Shown in pieces: positions 19,700-32,725 of a stretch of DNA of 64,000 nt. The DNA comes from Sceloporus undulatus (taxonomy: Eukaryota; Chordata; Lepidosauria; Squamata; Phrynosomatidae), in the NCBI RefSeq assembly GCF_019175285.1, contig NC_056527.1, forward strand, positions 117,445,418 through 117,509,417, written 5' to 3'. Positions within the stretch are counted from its first letter, which is position 1. Each line of letters starts with the position of its first letter. The notes beneath the pieces were generated by a model that searched no databases, was not told the DNA's origin, and saw only the letters and a program-made list of their open reading frames with translations. The translations under genes and the position numbers were made by a program.

Positions 19700-21205
19700 G
19701 ACGACGCGCTGTACAACCTTTTAATGTTTGTCCAAAACAAAAACAAAAAAACCTCTTCAACTTGAGACAGATGTACAAAAATTAATGCATGTCATTTTCC
19801 AATACATAAAGTGAAAAAAGCAGCATAAATACCATTTAAAATATAATATAAATCAAAGGCGAAGAAGGGTGGCATTATACCCTTTCCCCCCCTTTAACAA
19901 TTCACATTTTTGTTTGTTTGACAACCAACACAGGTATAAATAAATAAGGGAAGGGAGGGGAGAACAATAAATCATATACCAAGAAAGGGGACAGGTGGAG
20001 GCATCTGTCCAAACGTAAGGGGAAAAGAAAGAAAACGAACTGAAAATATTGAATGGCTGAGGTGTGCTTGTCTTATTCTTGGAGGGGAAGGGACCTGGGA
20101 TTGGGGTGATTATCTAGTGTCTGGATGTTAGGTGGGCACAGCTACACAGTGGCACCTATTTTGAGTCCATTTGCAGTTGATGTGAATTCATCTGCCCGCT
20201 TCAAACCTTCCAAATGGGTTAAACCGGCTGCGTTAATTAAAACACAAGCAAGCGCACCGTATCCCCTTTCCCCTTCCTTCCCTCCCCACCTTGATTGTCC
20301 AAGGCTTTCTCGGCAGAGGGAACCGGGTTGGGGTCTGGAGAGATTGAGGGAACTTCCATTGAGAACAACGCCAACACAAACAGGCTAAAAACACCCACGT
20401 GGACTAAGAAGCCAAGATCCCCACCCCACCATCCCCAATAATAACTCAGAATCTTCCATCTCCAGGAAGAAGTGGTGGGATCAGCCGCTCTGTAGACCTC
20501 GCCTGCCCAGGCCAACAAAACACATATCCTTCTAAAAGGTCTAATCCTGCTGAGGATGCAGTTCTACCTACTTCTCTTTCCCACCCAGAGAAATTCCTCC
20601 AGTCAATACATAAGGACAACTTACAGGTTGGAAAGGCCTTTAAAGAGATGGAGAGCGGGGGGACAGGTGAGGAAAGACAGGTTTGTCAGTACTGAAGCCC
20701 CTGGGACCATCTGAAAAGCCACCCTCCCTGTCCCGCATCACATCAAAAAATTTCAATGAAGTCCTTTTGTGGCAACTAAACAACCCACCATTCTCCTGCT
20801 GCCCCATCCCTGTCCCACCCGCTCCCTGCCCCCCAAAAAACAACCCTTCATGCTTTTAAATAAAAGGCTCAACTCAATACTCCACAACTGCTCCCCCCTC
20901 CACCCCCAAGCTTTGTCTTGTCTCTGTGCAAAAGGGGGGAGAGGAGGAAACAGCAGCCCTGGGGTGGGGTGGGGGCACCATCTCCCGCCCCAGCAAGGCC
21001 TCTCCCCAATCTCTTGTGCCCATCGTGTGAAGCCTGTCGGATTTGCAGACTCCACCCAGTCTGTGCGTAAGAGGGTAGGTCATTGGGCCAAGGGGGGATC
21101 AGTTTTTGGCAAGACCTGTCCCCCTCTCCCTGCCTCCATTGTCGTGGCACGGTCAGTCGGTGGTAGCGATCCCGTTCTCCCGATGACGAGGAAGAGGAGG
21201 AGGTT
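19700..21205 (-). other. NEURL4: Probable NEURL4 3' UTR
   Basis: About 1.5 kb downstream of the NEURL4 stop is free of the repeats that crowd the rest of the window, as expected for a transcribed UTR. ATTAAA on the minus strand at 19725-19720 is a possible poly(A) signal just before the CR1-rich block. The exact end is an inference. Confidence 0.45.
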
Positions 21206-24200
21206 TCACTCCACCCGGACAAGGAGGCCATACAAGACTGTGGCACCTTTCTCCTTGGTGACCCATTCGATCTCAGCACTACTGAACCGCGGGTCCAAGG
21301 GCTCAGCTGCGGTCAGCGACTGGGCACACACCTTGTAAGACCCCGGGCGGACGCACACCTGGAAGGCCACCTGGGCAGAGTGTTGCCGGTGAGACTTTGG
21401 GTCTTTGAATCTGGAAGGAGGAAAAAAGAAGTTGGAAGGAAGACAAAAAAGAACGGCAAGTAACCTTGCTGAAAGTCTTTTGACTCCTTTCCTAACCCCA
21501 CTGGCTTTCCTTCTCACCTACATCTGGAGTCCTGTCAAGCCCTCAGGATTAGGATTATAGAATCATAGAGTTGGAAGAGACCCCAAGGGCCATCCAGTCC
21601 AACTCCTTTCTGCCATGCAGGAAATCCAAATCAAAGCATCCCCAACAGATGGCCATCCAGCCTCTGTTTAAAGACCTCCAAGGAGGGAGATTCCACTACA
21701 CTCCTAAGGAATGTGTTCCACTGTCGGACAGCCCTTACTGTCAGGAAGTTCTTCCTAATGTTGAGGTGGAATCTCTTTTGCTGTAGCTTGCATCCATTGT
21801 TCTGGGTCCTAGTCTGGGAGTGAACAGTGGAAATACCTCCTTTAATGGTTGTGCAGAAGAGGGAATTCCAGCTGGTGTTGCTGCCACATAACCAGATAAC
21901 AAGATACACTGCTGACATCCCCTCTTTGGAATAGCCATGAAAGGCATAGGAACCTTCTCCAGTTTTCCATTAGGCAACCCTACATGGGACACGTACTGCA
22001 CTTTGGTGGCAAAAGGCTCCAGCCCAGCGTAGCGCAGAGTGGGCGACAGCAGGACACGCTGGAGTTCCTCACGGCCCTGCGAGCTGTTCTCCTCAGAGTC
22101 GTGGTATCCCCCACTGCCGCCACTGCCACCGCTGCCTCCTCCACTGCCTCCCTGTGGGTCTGCCTTTACTGGGCGGCAGCTCAAGATAGAGGTACTTCCT
22201 GTGGGGTGAGGGGAAAAAAAGAGAAAGGACACTGGGTATCAGGCAAAGGCTTCCATCCAAAATGAAATGCTGTGAGGGTACCACTACTGTTCATCTCTCA
22301 CCTTGAAGCCCTTGATGGACATAACGTAAGAGCAGCCATTTTGGATCAAGCCAAAGACCTATTTAGTTCACACAGTGGCAAATCAGATGCCTGAACAGAA
22401 AGCTCCCCAGAATGGTGTATGACAACACATTCCCATTCTCTGACCTGAGTTTCCTGGGACTAGAAAAGCTGGGCATTCTGTCCAAGAGAGATCTTGTAAA
22501 GGGCAGCAAGGGAGGCACTTTGGAGGGCAGAGCGATGCCAACCCCAGCTTCCTTACCTGGCACCAACTCTCCTTGATCCAACATGCGCCGTACAGCCCCC
22601 ACACTCGTTCCGTGATAGGCCATGTGCCACTTCTTACAGGTACTGGCTACCTCCAGCCGGGGATTGACCCTACAAAGAGCAGAGGTAGATGGATGGAAAG
22701 AAAAGACAAGATATTAGAAATGCTACTTGGTTTCATTGGTAGAACTCTCTAGGGATCTAAATCAGAGCTTGGTCAAGGTGACCTTTTCTTCTTCTTCTTC
22801 TTTTGGGATGACAACCCAGTATATCCCAGCCAGCAGGCCACCATCTCTGGTCACAGGAGGACCTGCCTGTCTATGGTCATGTTGCTCTATGGTCATGTTT
22901 CCTCAAATGTTTCAGTCCCACCAATACCTGAGGTTGAAGCGGCACCACCCAAATGGCAAAGCGTAATCTCGGGGTGGCTCTCCACGCTTGTAATAGGCCT
23001 CATCTCCTCGGAGCTTGTGACAGGATTCACAGTAGCAGAGGCTGAACTTGGGATCTTCCGCAAAGTAATCATCTGGGAAGGCAGAAAAAGAAGCAGACAC
23101 AGTATAGTATCTGATTACTGAAATTTCTGGTTGTGATTCCCTTTTTTCAGTTCTTTTTATGGAGACTAGTGCTTTTTGTCTGCTTGCTTGCCAGCCATTA
23201 AGGCTCCATCTGCACTTCAGAAACAATACAGTTTGACACTGCTTTAGATGTTGCGGCTCAATGCTATAGAATACTGAAATTTGTAGTTTTGTGAGATACT
23301 GAGCCTTCTCTAGAGAGTTCTTGTACTATATATGTCAGGATTCTATAGCACTGAACCATGCCAGTTAAAGCAGTGTCAAACTGCATTATTTCTGCAGTGT
23401 AGATGTAGCCTGAGGAGTAGAGGAGAAAAGAAAACCTTTCTCATTTTACTCATGTTAGAAGTTTCATTAACTGTTTTTAATAAAATGGTAAAACAAAAGA
23501 GGTTTAGGACCTAGTAGCTCCATTTTTAACTAAAGATAAAAAATAGATAAAAAAGAAATGCAGTATGTAATTACTGGCTGAAAAACTTTATTTTCATACG
23601 CCAAACGTGGTAATTTGCATCAAGCAAAACTATTTATAATGCATTCTCTGTTCCCAGGCTAACAAAGTGTCTTTAATTCTGGAAAGGGAGCTCATAGTAC
23701 ATTTTACCATTTCCCCCCAACATTGTGCTTTCTGCACAATTGTGCTTCTACAAAACAGGACAAAAGAAATTGGTCCCCCCTCCCCCAGCTTCAAAACTTC
23801 CTGTCATTTAACATCTCTAGTGGGAGTAAAGCTTTCCAGGGGAATAAAAAAATGACTCATTGCATTGGCTTCAGAGCAAGACCACTTGCATTCTACAGTA
23901 TCCACCTCAAAGGGATTTGAACTTTGCTGTTTTGAATCACATCCTGGGAGAAAAGTGGGTATAAATCAAAGGAATGAATAAACAAATAAAACTGAGGAGA
24001 CATAAGGATCAGAGAGACCGCAAGGACAACCAGGCTTTGGAGATCCCTGGGAGGTCTATGGTTCCCAAACTTTCATCCTCTAGATATTTTGGATTTCAGC
24101 TCCCAGAATTCCTGACTGCTGGGGCTTCTGGGAGCTAAAGTCCAAAACACCAAAGCTTGGGAACTGCTAATCTAGCTCCTCTCTGTGTAACAGCACCCAG

Positions 24201-24576
24201 AAAAATGGTGATTACATCCTCCACACTGGAATATTTCATGAGGCCATGTTTTAAATTTTATTTAGTAAATGATCCCTAATTTTCTAGTGGTTGTTTGGTG
24301 CTCTCATTTTTATTGCTTTGCCGCTTTCCACCCTTCCAAAAGTTTGCATAAACACATTGTGTATGAGTAGGTTTTATCTTCTCCCTATAACCAGCCAACA
24401 TGTGACACTAGAGAAATGTGACCGATTCATGTGGTGTAGCTGTCCTTTGTTCCAAACATTAGGCCTACCTGGGAGTAGGAGGAGGTCTTTGAAGCGAGCA
24501 CAGAGCGCATGATATTCACAGGTCTTTGTGGTGTTCAGGTCCACAGGGGGAGTCCAACACACACTCTCCTTGATAC
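21206..24576 (-). CDS. NEURL4: NEURL4 exons 25-29, conserved C-terminal region
   Basis: Residues about 1287-1543. Exon 25: [36 protein letters not shown]. Exon 26: a Cys-rich segment [38 protein letters not shown]. Exon 27: [20 protein letters not shown]. Exon 28 carries a Gly/Ser repeat ([15 protein letters not shown]) longer than in human. Exon 29: [42 protein letters not shown] and stop. All parts match human NEURL4 in order. Confidence 0.95.
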
Positions 24577-27500
24577 CTGGAGTAGAAGAGAAGCAGGAAT
24601 TTGGGGTGGGAATAGAACAAGAGATGGGGTTAGACTAAAATTCCCAGAATCCCTTGGTCAGAATTGATATAGATGCACTTGTTTGTTTATTGATTTACAT
24701 CTCATCCTCTATCCAGAGATCTCAGGGCAGTGTACAATAAAACCAATCTGACAAATGTTGTTGTAGTGTGCCTTCAAATCATTTCTGTTATCTGATGGTT
24801 CACGCCATCATATTTCCAATTTTTATGTATGTGTGAAAGCAGGGCAGTGAAGAAAGCAGATAGGAAGTAAACCGATTCATCTGAAATGTGGTGCTGGAGG
24901 AGAATTCTATGGATCCTGTAGATTGCTCAAAAAACCCCAAAACCAAACCAATAAATGGGTCCTTAGAGCAACTCAGGCCTGAAGGCAAGATGACTGAGAC
25001 TGTTGAACTTTGGACATATATGTAATGAGAAGACATGACTCCCTAGAAAATCCAATAATGCTTGGTAGAAAAAAAAGAAGGCCGCATTCTTCGACTTAGT
25101 CAAGGAAGCCACTGCCCTGAATCTGCAAGACGTAAATGGGACTGTTGATAACAGTCACTTGAAGGTCTCTCATTCATAGGATTGCCATAAGCCAAGGTCA
25201 ATTTGATGTCCGTTAACAAAAACAAAGAAGCTAGTAGAGAGAGCAGGAATCTTCTTCCTCTGTCAGTATTGGTATGTGGGGAAGGAAGAAGGTAAAATTA
25301 TACATCCTCCCAAAACTATGAATGTCACCATAGCTTCTCAAAGAGAGGTGGGCCAAGTGTGGCTGGTAGCCCTGGGACCCACCAGTCCTCCAAAATCTCT
25401 TAATCCCCACCATTAAAAAAATATTAGTGTGATTTTGGGGAAATCCTCCCCCCCCCTAAAAAAAAATCATGCAATGAAACTGAGGAGACTTTCAGAAACT
25501 GTATTGGGCCTGAAATCAACATTTCAAGACTCAGGAGAGAGAAAGGGAGGTACGGAATTAAACATGGATGGATAGGAGGGTCGACTCACCATCCACCATG
25601 TCAGCCTTTTCCATGTCCCCCTGTCCATGGGGATCTGTCCCCTCAGCCCTTACCGCAGGGGTGTCATTTGTTACGATAGTAACCTAGTAAAGAAGGGTTA
25701 AAGAAACAAAGATATCAAAGAGGAACCTTAAGAAAAAGAAAAGAAACCCTGGGGTTTAGCTGGAAACAGAAAAAGAAATAGTTTTTGTGGGTTTTTTGGG
25801 CTATGCATATATCCCACTCACTTCTACGCCAGCATTCTCTGAAGATGCCAGCCACAGATGTCGGTGAAACGTCAGGAACAAACACTTCTGGAACATGGCC
25901 ACATAGTCTGAAAAACCCACAAAAAACTATGGATGCCGGCCATGAAAGCCTTCGACTTCATATTAGAAAAAAAAAAATCCTATTCATGCAAACCACCAAC
26001 CAGAGCCTGGTCCAAAAGGGCCGACATTGAATAGCAAAAGAACTCTGGACCCAGAAATTGTTTTGAAAATCAGAACCAATGTGAGCTCAGAGTCCTTACA
26101 CAAATCATCCATTCCTTGCTACCCTTTATTTCACCAACATAACTGAAGGGAGTCAGTTTGTTGTTACTTTTGGTTAAACTGTTAGGAAACAGAAGTTGTT
26201 GGGGGTTGATCCAACTCTTCTTCCTTCCCACCCCCCGCCGAAAGGGATTTGAAGACAAACTCTCCAGCGAGGACCTTTGTGGAACCTTCTGGAGCAAATG
26301 TTCAGCTGTGGAATTAGCAGCTGAGCAACCTTGCCATAATGTCTTCCTTTGAGATCAATGGAGAAAAGATGAAAGCATGCATCCGCCACTTGCTGTATCC
26401 AATCATCCCTGATGGTCTTCCTGTGCTTTTTCCCCCATTCCTAGGTCCTTACCTGTTCACATTGGCCGTAGAGGTCAATGAGGACATAGCAGGGGCTGGG
26501 GATGTCTTGCGCGGCCACTCCCTGGTCCATACCGTTGACGTAGAGGTGGAGGCAGTTGCTGGAATCCACAAGGAGACCCAACACTGTCCCCTCAGGACAA
26601 GTGTCCAGGTTGGGGCCGTAGCTCTCACAGATCTGCAGCCAGGAAAGAAGACAGATACTATGGAAATTTGAGATTTAGTTTTGTGAGGTATTTTGCCCTC
26701 ACTGTCAGGGATTCCTGGTGCCACAACAAACTGCAAATCCCAGAACTCCATAGCATCGAGCCATCCAAGTCAAAGTGATGTCAAACTGTTTCATTTCTGC
26801 AGTGTGGTAGCAGCCTTGATGTTTCGATGGAATCTCTTTTCTTGTAATTTGAATCTCCAGTCTCTGGAGCAGAAGAAAACAAGCGTGCTCCATCTTCGAC
26901 ATCACATCTCTTTAGATATTTAAAGACGGCCCTATCAAGCCACCGCAGTCTTCTCCATTGAAACATACCCAGCTCCCTAAGTTATTTGTCATAGGGCTTC
27001 ATTTTCTGTTCTTTTTCTCACCTTCTTTCTGTCCTTCTGCTCCCCAGCAGCTCTTACCTTGAGTGAGTTGTGGAAGACCGAGTCTCGCTGCAGCAGCCAC
27101 GTGGAGCGTTTGAGGGAGCAGGCTGTGGCCGGGAAATTGAGCCGCTCAGGATTGCTGCCAATGACCCCCAGGGAGAGCGAGGAGGTCCACTGCTGATTCA
27201 GAGAATCTATCTGGAACTGGAAGAGAAGATACCAGATGTGAGCAAAGAGGTTTTGGCCATACAAGAGGGGTGCAAAACCCACTGTAATCTCTCCCACAGT
27301 ACAGACTTTCTTAACTTTCAATGGCTGAGAACATTCCTTTTGGGCAGGTCCTCTATCCATCTTCAAGTCATGCCTATATTTATAGGTGACATGCTAATCG
27401 CTTTTGAGGAAGAAAAATGTTGAGCCTTATGACTAATCATACTTCCTTTCTAGAAAGGAACTAGTCATCTGCAGCAACTCACATTAAATCACCTCTTTTC

Positions 27501-30500
27501 TAGGAGCTGATATCCAGGGCCATGAATGGTCTGGGAACATTTACACCAAAGAACATGTTTATTTTAATTTTTTAAGGGGAAGTGGGGAAAGAATTCTTCT
27601 TCTTCGCATCCACTGGTCACAACCCAAAGGTCCTTTTTCATGCTACAGGCTTCCTTCTAGGGAACTACTGTCACTGTGTGTCTTCGGCAGAACTTCAATA
27701 TATGGCAGCCCTCTCCTAGGCTTTTCTTGACAAGTGGTACATCTACACTGTAGAAATAACGTGACACCACATTTAAGTGCTATAACTCCATTCTATGGAA
27801 TCCTGGGGTTTGTAGTTTTACAACCTCCTTAGTATTCCCTGACAAAGAGTGCTGGTACCTCACAAAACTACAACACTCAGGATTCTGTAGGATGGAGCCA
27901 TGGCAGTTAAAGTGGTGTCAAATTGCTTATTTCTGCCCAAGATTTCTTCAGAGGTAATTTGCCACAGCCATTCTCTGAGGTGGAGAGAATGTGACTTGCT
28001 CAAGGGCACCCGGTGGGTTTTGATGGTAGAGCAGGGGTTCGAATCCTGGTCTCCCAGTGTCCTGATCCAACATTTGGACCACTTCACCACATTGGCCCTT
28101 CTGTAGCTAGGGAACTAGTTAAATAAAATGGCTGGCTGCCTGCCCAAATAGGAAGCAGCAAGCCTTCACATGGTCTTCCTGGCCCCCGGCTAACCTGAAA
28201 GAGCTGCTGCTGAGGGAGAGGCTGGGCCACCACCACAATGCCCTGGTTGTAGCTTGAGACGCGGGTGGCTGTCAGGTTGCCATTGGAGAGGAGGATGTTC
28301 TTCCCATGGTTTTCAAGAAACTCCATGGCGGAGGTCACTGCGGGCGTTTCGTTTTCACCCTGAAGGAGAGGAGGAAATGTATGTTGACTTTGAGTGTGAG
28401 TCAAGGGGCAGGAAGAGAGAGAAAGGGAGACACAGGGGACAGCCCACCAGAAACTGAGAACTGACTACTTTCAAGCACTCACCGGGGTGGGCTCTTCCTC
28501 TTCCTCTTCCTCGCTGTAGGGCTCTGAGGTAACCGAGGGGGGCTTAGTGCCATCTGTCTCTTCCAACACAGTGGAACTGACGATGGAAACGGACGTGACC
28601 CGACCGTAGAGGTCCAAAACCACATAGACATTCTGTGGAGACGCAGAGAGAGAGAGAAATTACAGTGAGTCTTCCACATTTGCTGGGGTTAGGAGTGCAG
28701 GACTCCCGTGGAGGGAAAACACAAATAAAAACTACTTTTTTTAACCTGAGAGAACTGAACTCTAATGAATCTCTAGGTCCTTCAGTACAACTCTATGGGC
28801 AACATCAGGTGGAAGGTGACCACAGAATTGCGCTAGAGGACCTAAATTGCCCAGAGAAGTGTTTTCTCTAGGAATCTGAAGGTCCTCCAGGGTGGCTCTA
28901 TGGTCAACTTCCAGCAGAGCTGTGCTGGAGGACCTAGAGATTCCTAGAAAGAACATATTAATGAAACCTGTGAATAATCAAATCTGCAGAAGTCAAATCT
29001 GCAAATGTGGAGGGCTGACTATACATGCTGGAGGATAAAGGAGCTGTGGAAGGAACCCCCCTTTCTTGGAATAGCTGTTCTTATCCTTTGACAGTGCTTG
29101 GAAAAGTTCCTTTTTTGCAGGACACCTCACCTTGGCCACGCCTGTGGCCGCTGGCCCCATGTCTTCTCCATCAATCAAGATGTGCATGGTGTCATCAGTG
29201 CAACGTTTCACACCCACGCGACTCCCAACCTGGAAGGACACAGCAGAACTGGGTTTTAGTCAAAGTTTATTTATTAATAAAAGATATTTCTGCTCCACCC
29301 AACATCTGAAGAACTTAGGACATCACACAAGGAGAATTAATACCAACAGTTTAAAACAATGAAAATAATGTAACTATTTAGCCTTTTCTACAATTTTAAT
29401 CTAGTGATTTGTTGAATATGCTTGCAACCTATCTATATAATTTTAATTTCATCTGAAACTGAATAAATTCTTTATATTGTAGCCCACCCTAATACCTCAT
29501 GATAAGAAAGAAGGCAGGACAAAAATATTTCGATAAAATGAGGAAATAAATAAGATTTCCAGGTAATTCTCAGCTTTACTCCACTGACCTGTTGAAGGGA
29601 TCTTGGCATCTTGAAAACTCTTACACAGCTAAACTGGGGAGGTGGGGTCAACCTACTAACAGGCCTTTGGCTCCACCACACTCACCCCGAGGCGTTCCAG
29701 TGAGCAGCCGTAATTCTGCTTCTGAAGGATCCCGTTCCGCCGCACCTCAGAGCCCGTCACCAGCCAAGTCACCTTGGAACGCAGCTCTAGGACAGAAGCC
29801 GGCAGACCCGTGACTGTATAAGGGGCATCCAAGGGTAGCAGGGTGGTCAGGCCCACATGGACAGATCCCGACCATTTCTCGTCCAGTTCATCAATTTTCA
29901 CCTAGAGGGAAGGGAAGAAGCAGGGCTTGAGAAGCTGAAAGGAAGCCAGGTGAGGGCGAATCCAAGGGTATGTGCATACAGTCAGACTTCCACATTCACA
30001 AGGAGTAGGGGACAGGATTCTCATGAAAATGCAAAGAACCTGACTATCTTTACCTTCCCCACCACCACCAAACATGCATGCTACAGAAGACAGTTCTCCG
30101 CTACTGCTGTAAAAATCTCCATCAGTGTAGTCATCTTTCTCAAGGAGTAGGAAGAGAAGGACAATATCACTGAAGGAGATTTTTGTAGCAGCCGGAACAG
30201 GACCAGGACCAGGACAGTAGTAGCTCATCCTACCCATCCTCATCCTCCTCTGTTTCCTTTTCCACCAACAGTCCTAACCCATTAGTCCCTTTGACACCAT
30301 GTGTCACTCTAAGGTTGCCTCTTCGGGACCTCTGTCACTTCTACTGTTATCCATGAGCATAAGTGTGCCTGCAGGTCACCTGTGGATGTATGGCAACCTC
30401 ATGAATTTTGGAGGGATTTCTTAGGCAAGGAATCTCAGATATGGTTTTGCCAGTTCCTTCCTCTGAAACAGAGCCTAGAGCGCCTGGGTTTTGTTGACAG

Positions 30501-32692
30501 TCTCCCATCCATGTAGCAACTAGGACTGACCCTAGGATGCCTTGAGGGCATTTAGGCCCCATTCTTACCACATATAAATTTTATTCACCTTGGATTATGT
30601 CTTCCTAACTCATTTTCTTTAAAGCTAAACACCCTCAACACCTTCTCCTCACAAGTGAGTTGCTCTTACTCTTTCCTTATTTCTCTTCCCTTCTCCAGCA
30701 CCTTTTCCAGCTCTACAATAGCCTCTTCACTCAAACAACTACACCATGCTGGCTCCTTCTACACCTCTCCTTACCTCAAAGATTTCATCCGTCTTCAACT
30801 CCTTCATACTGAAGACAATGCCGTGACAGTAACTGGCCACCCGCATTGCCCTGCAGCCGTCGTCCTGGAAAGCCACATTCTTGCCACAGCTGCTGTGGAA
30901 GCGGTGAGCGACCCCAGGCACTGGAAGGGACAGAAAAAGGAAAAAACAAACACACCATGGATCCATTAGTCTACTGGACACTTTTAAGATTGGGAGACGC
31001 AAAAGGCAGCCCTTGGACAAGTTAGCAGAATGCTGGCAATGTGACGACGTTAACACTTCCTTATAACCTCTAAAGTGGACATCTCCTTTTAGATGAATAT
31101 TTATTAAACTTTTAGCTGTACTTTGTTATAAATCTATGCTGTAAGCCTCCCTGAGAGCCTAAATATCCTAAAATACCAGTTCCTGTCTGATCTTGGAAGC
31201 TAAGCAGGGTCAGCCTTGGAGGGGAGATTGCCAAGAAATCCCAAGTATTGTAGGCTATATTTCAGAGGAAGGAACTGGCAAATCACCTCTGAATATTCCT
31301 TGCCTAAGAAAACTCTAGGAAATTCACGGAGTCACCATACAATGGCAGACATACATATGCATCCTCCACAAGCCTCCTTTGGCCCCATGTTAGCAGAAAG
31401 GCAGAAAATGAAATAGAATAATAAAATGAAAGGTTGCAAGCCTTTATCTGCAGTGCCTGATTTCTTAGACATCTGCTATCACTATCTATATTGGTTTACT
31501 GCACCAAGAGGGTTTTTGGCCTGAAAGTATGAAAATGTCTACAAATACCACAGATTTTCCTAATGCAAAATTAGTCTAGTTTTTAAAAGTTTAAATCTGA
31601 AGTAACTATCTCCTTTCAAGCTAGATAACCAGTTAGACTGAGGCCTATACATTATATACTCTCCCCCTTTCCCTTCCCCCTTGCCTTTTTAAATTTTTTT
31701 ATATTTGCATTTTTTTAAAAACTGAGTAAAAAATAAGATAAAAGTTGAAAAAGGGGGGCAATGCAAGGACTTTTTGGCCTCTCACCTGGCGAGTGAATAG
31801 GGAATGACTTCTCTGTGATGTTGCTGGTAGACAGGCTGTTGTCCATGGGTCCAGTGGCACTGGTGATGGACACCTGGACGCACTGGCCATATAGATCAAC
31901 CACAGCATACACATCTGTGCCAGAGCAATGAAGAGGAAAAAAGAGGGTAAGAGAAGAATGGGGTTGGTACAAAATGCAAGATTCCAATAGTTCAGCCTTT
32001 TCAGTCCATGTACAAACATCTTACTTCATCATCATGGTACACTTATTTGGCAATCAGTTTCAACAGGAAGCACTCTAAAGGGCTAAAAGGAGGCCAACAT
32101 TACATTGGCCCCAGAGTTTGCAAAAGGACTTTTTTTCAACAATTTTTTCACAATTATTTTTTAATAACTGAACTTCAGGGCCCTTGGGGCTCTCTTCGTG
32201 CTTTATCATCTAAATCAGTGGCTCCCAAACTTTGGTCCTCCAGATGTTTTTGGACTTCAGGTCCCAGAATTCCTGACTGCTGGCAAAGCTTGCTGGGGCT
32301 TCTGGGTGTTGAAATCCAAGATTCCTGGAGGACCAAAGATTGGGAACTGCTGGTTGACATGCTATGGTCTTTACCTTTCCCTGGGGGCAACCCTGAGCAG
32401 GCCACCCCCTGGTCAACGCCATTGATGAAGTAGTGCAAGTCACCCTTGGCTGTACGCATCATGCCAATGCGTGATCCCGTGGTCAGTGAGTCCAAGTCAC
32501 AGCCATAGTTGTTGCGCATGGTGTTCCCGTCTTGCATGATAGCTGTGCCACTGGAAAAGAGGGAGGAAAAACGGTTCTCCATGCCCCCTCCTCAACTGTG
32601 AGCATTAATAAATTGATGGCCAACCACAAGATACACCAAGAGCTTTCTTCAAACTAATGTGTGGCCCTGCATGTGCAAAACAGCTTCAACAG

Positions 32693-32725
<33 letters not shown>

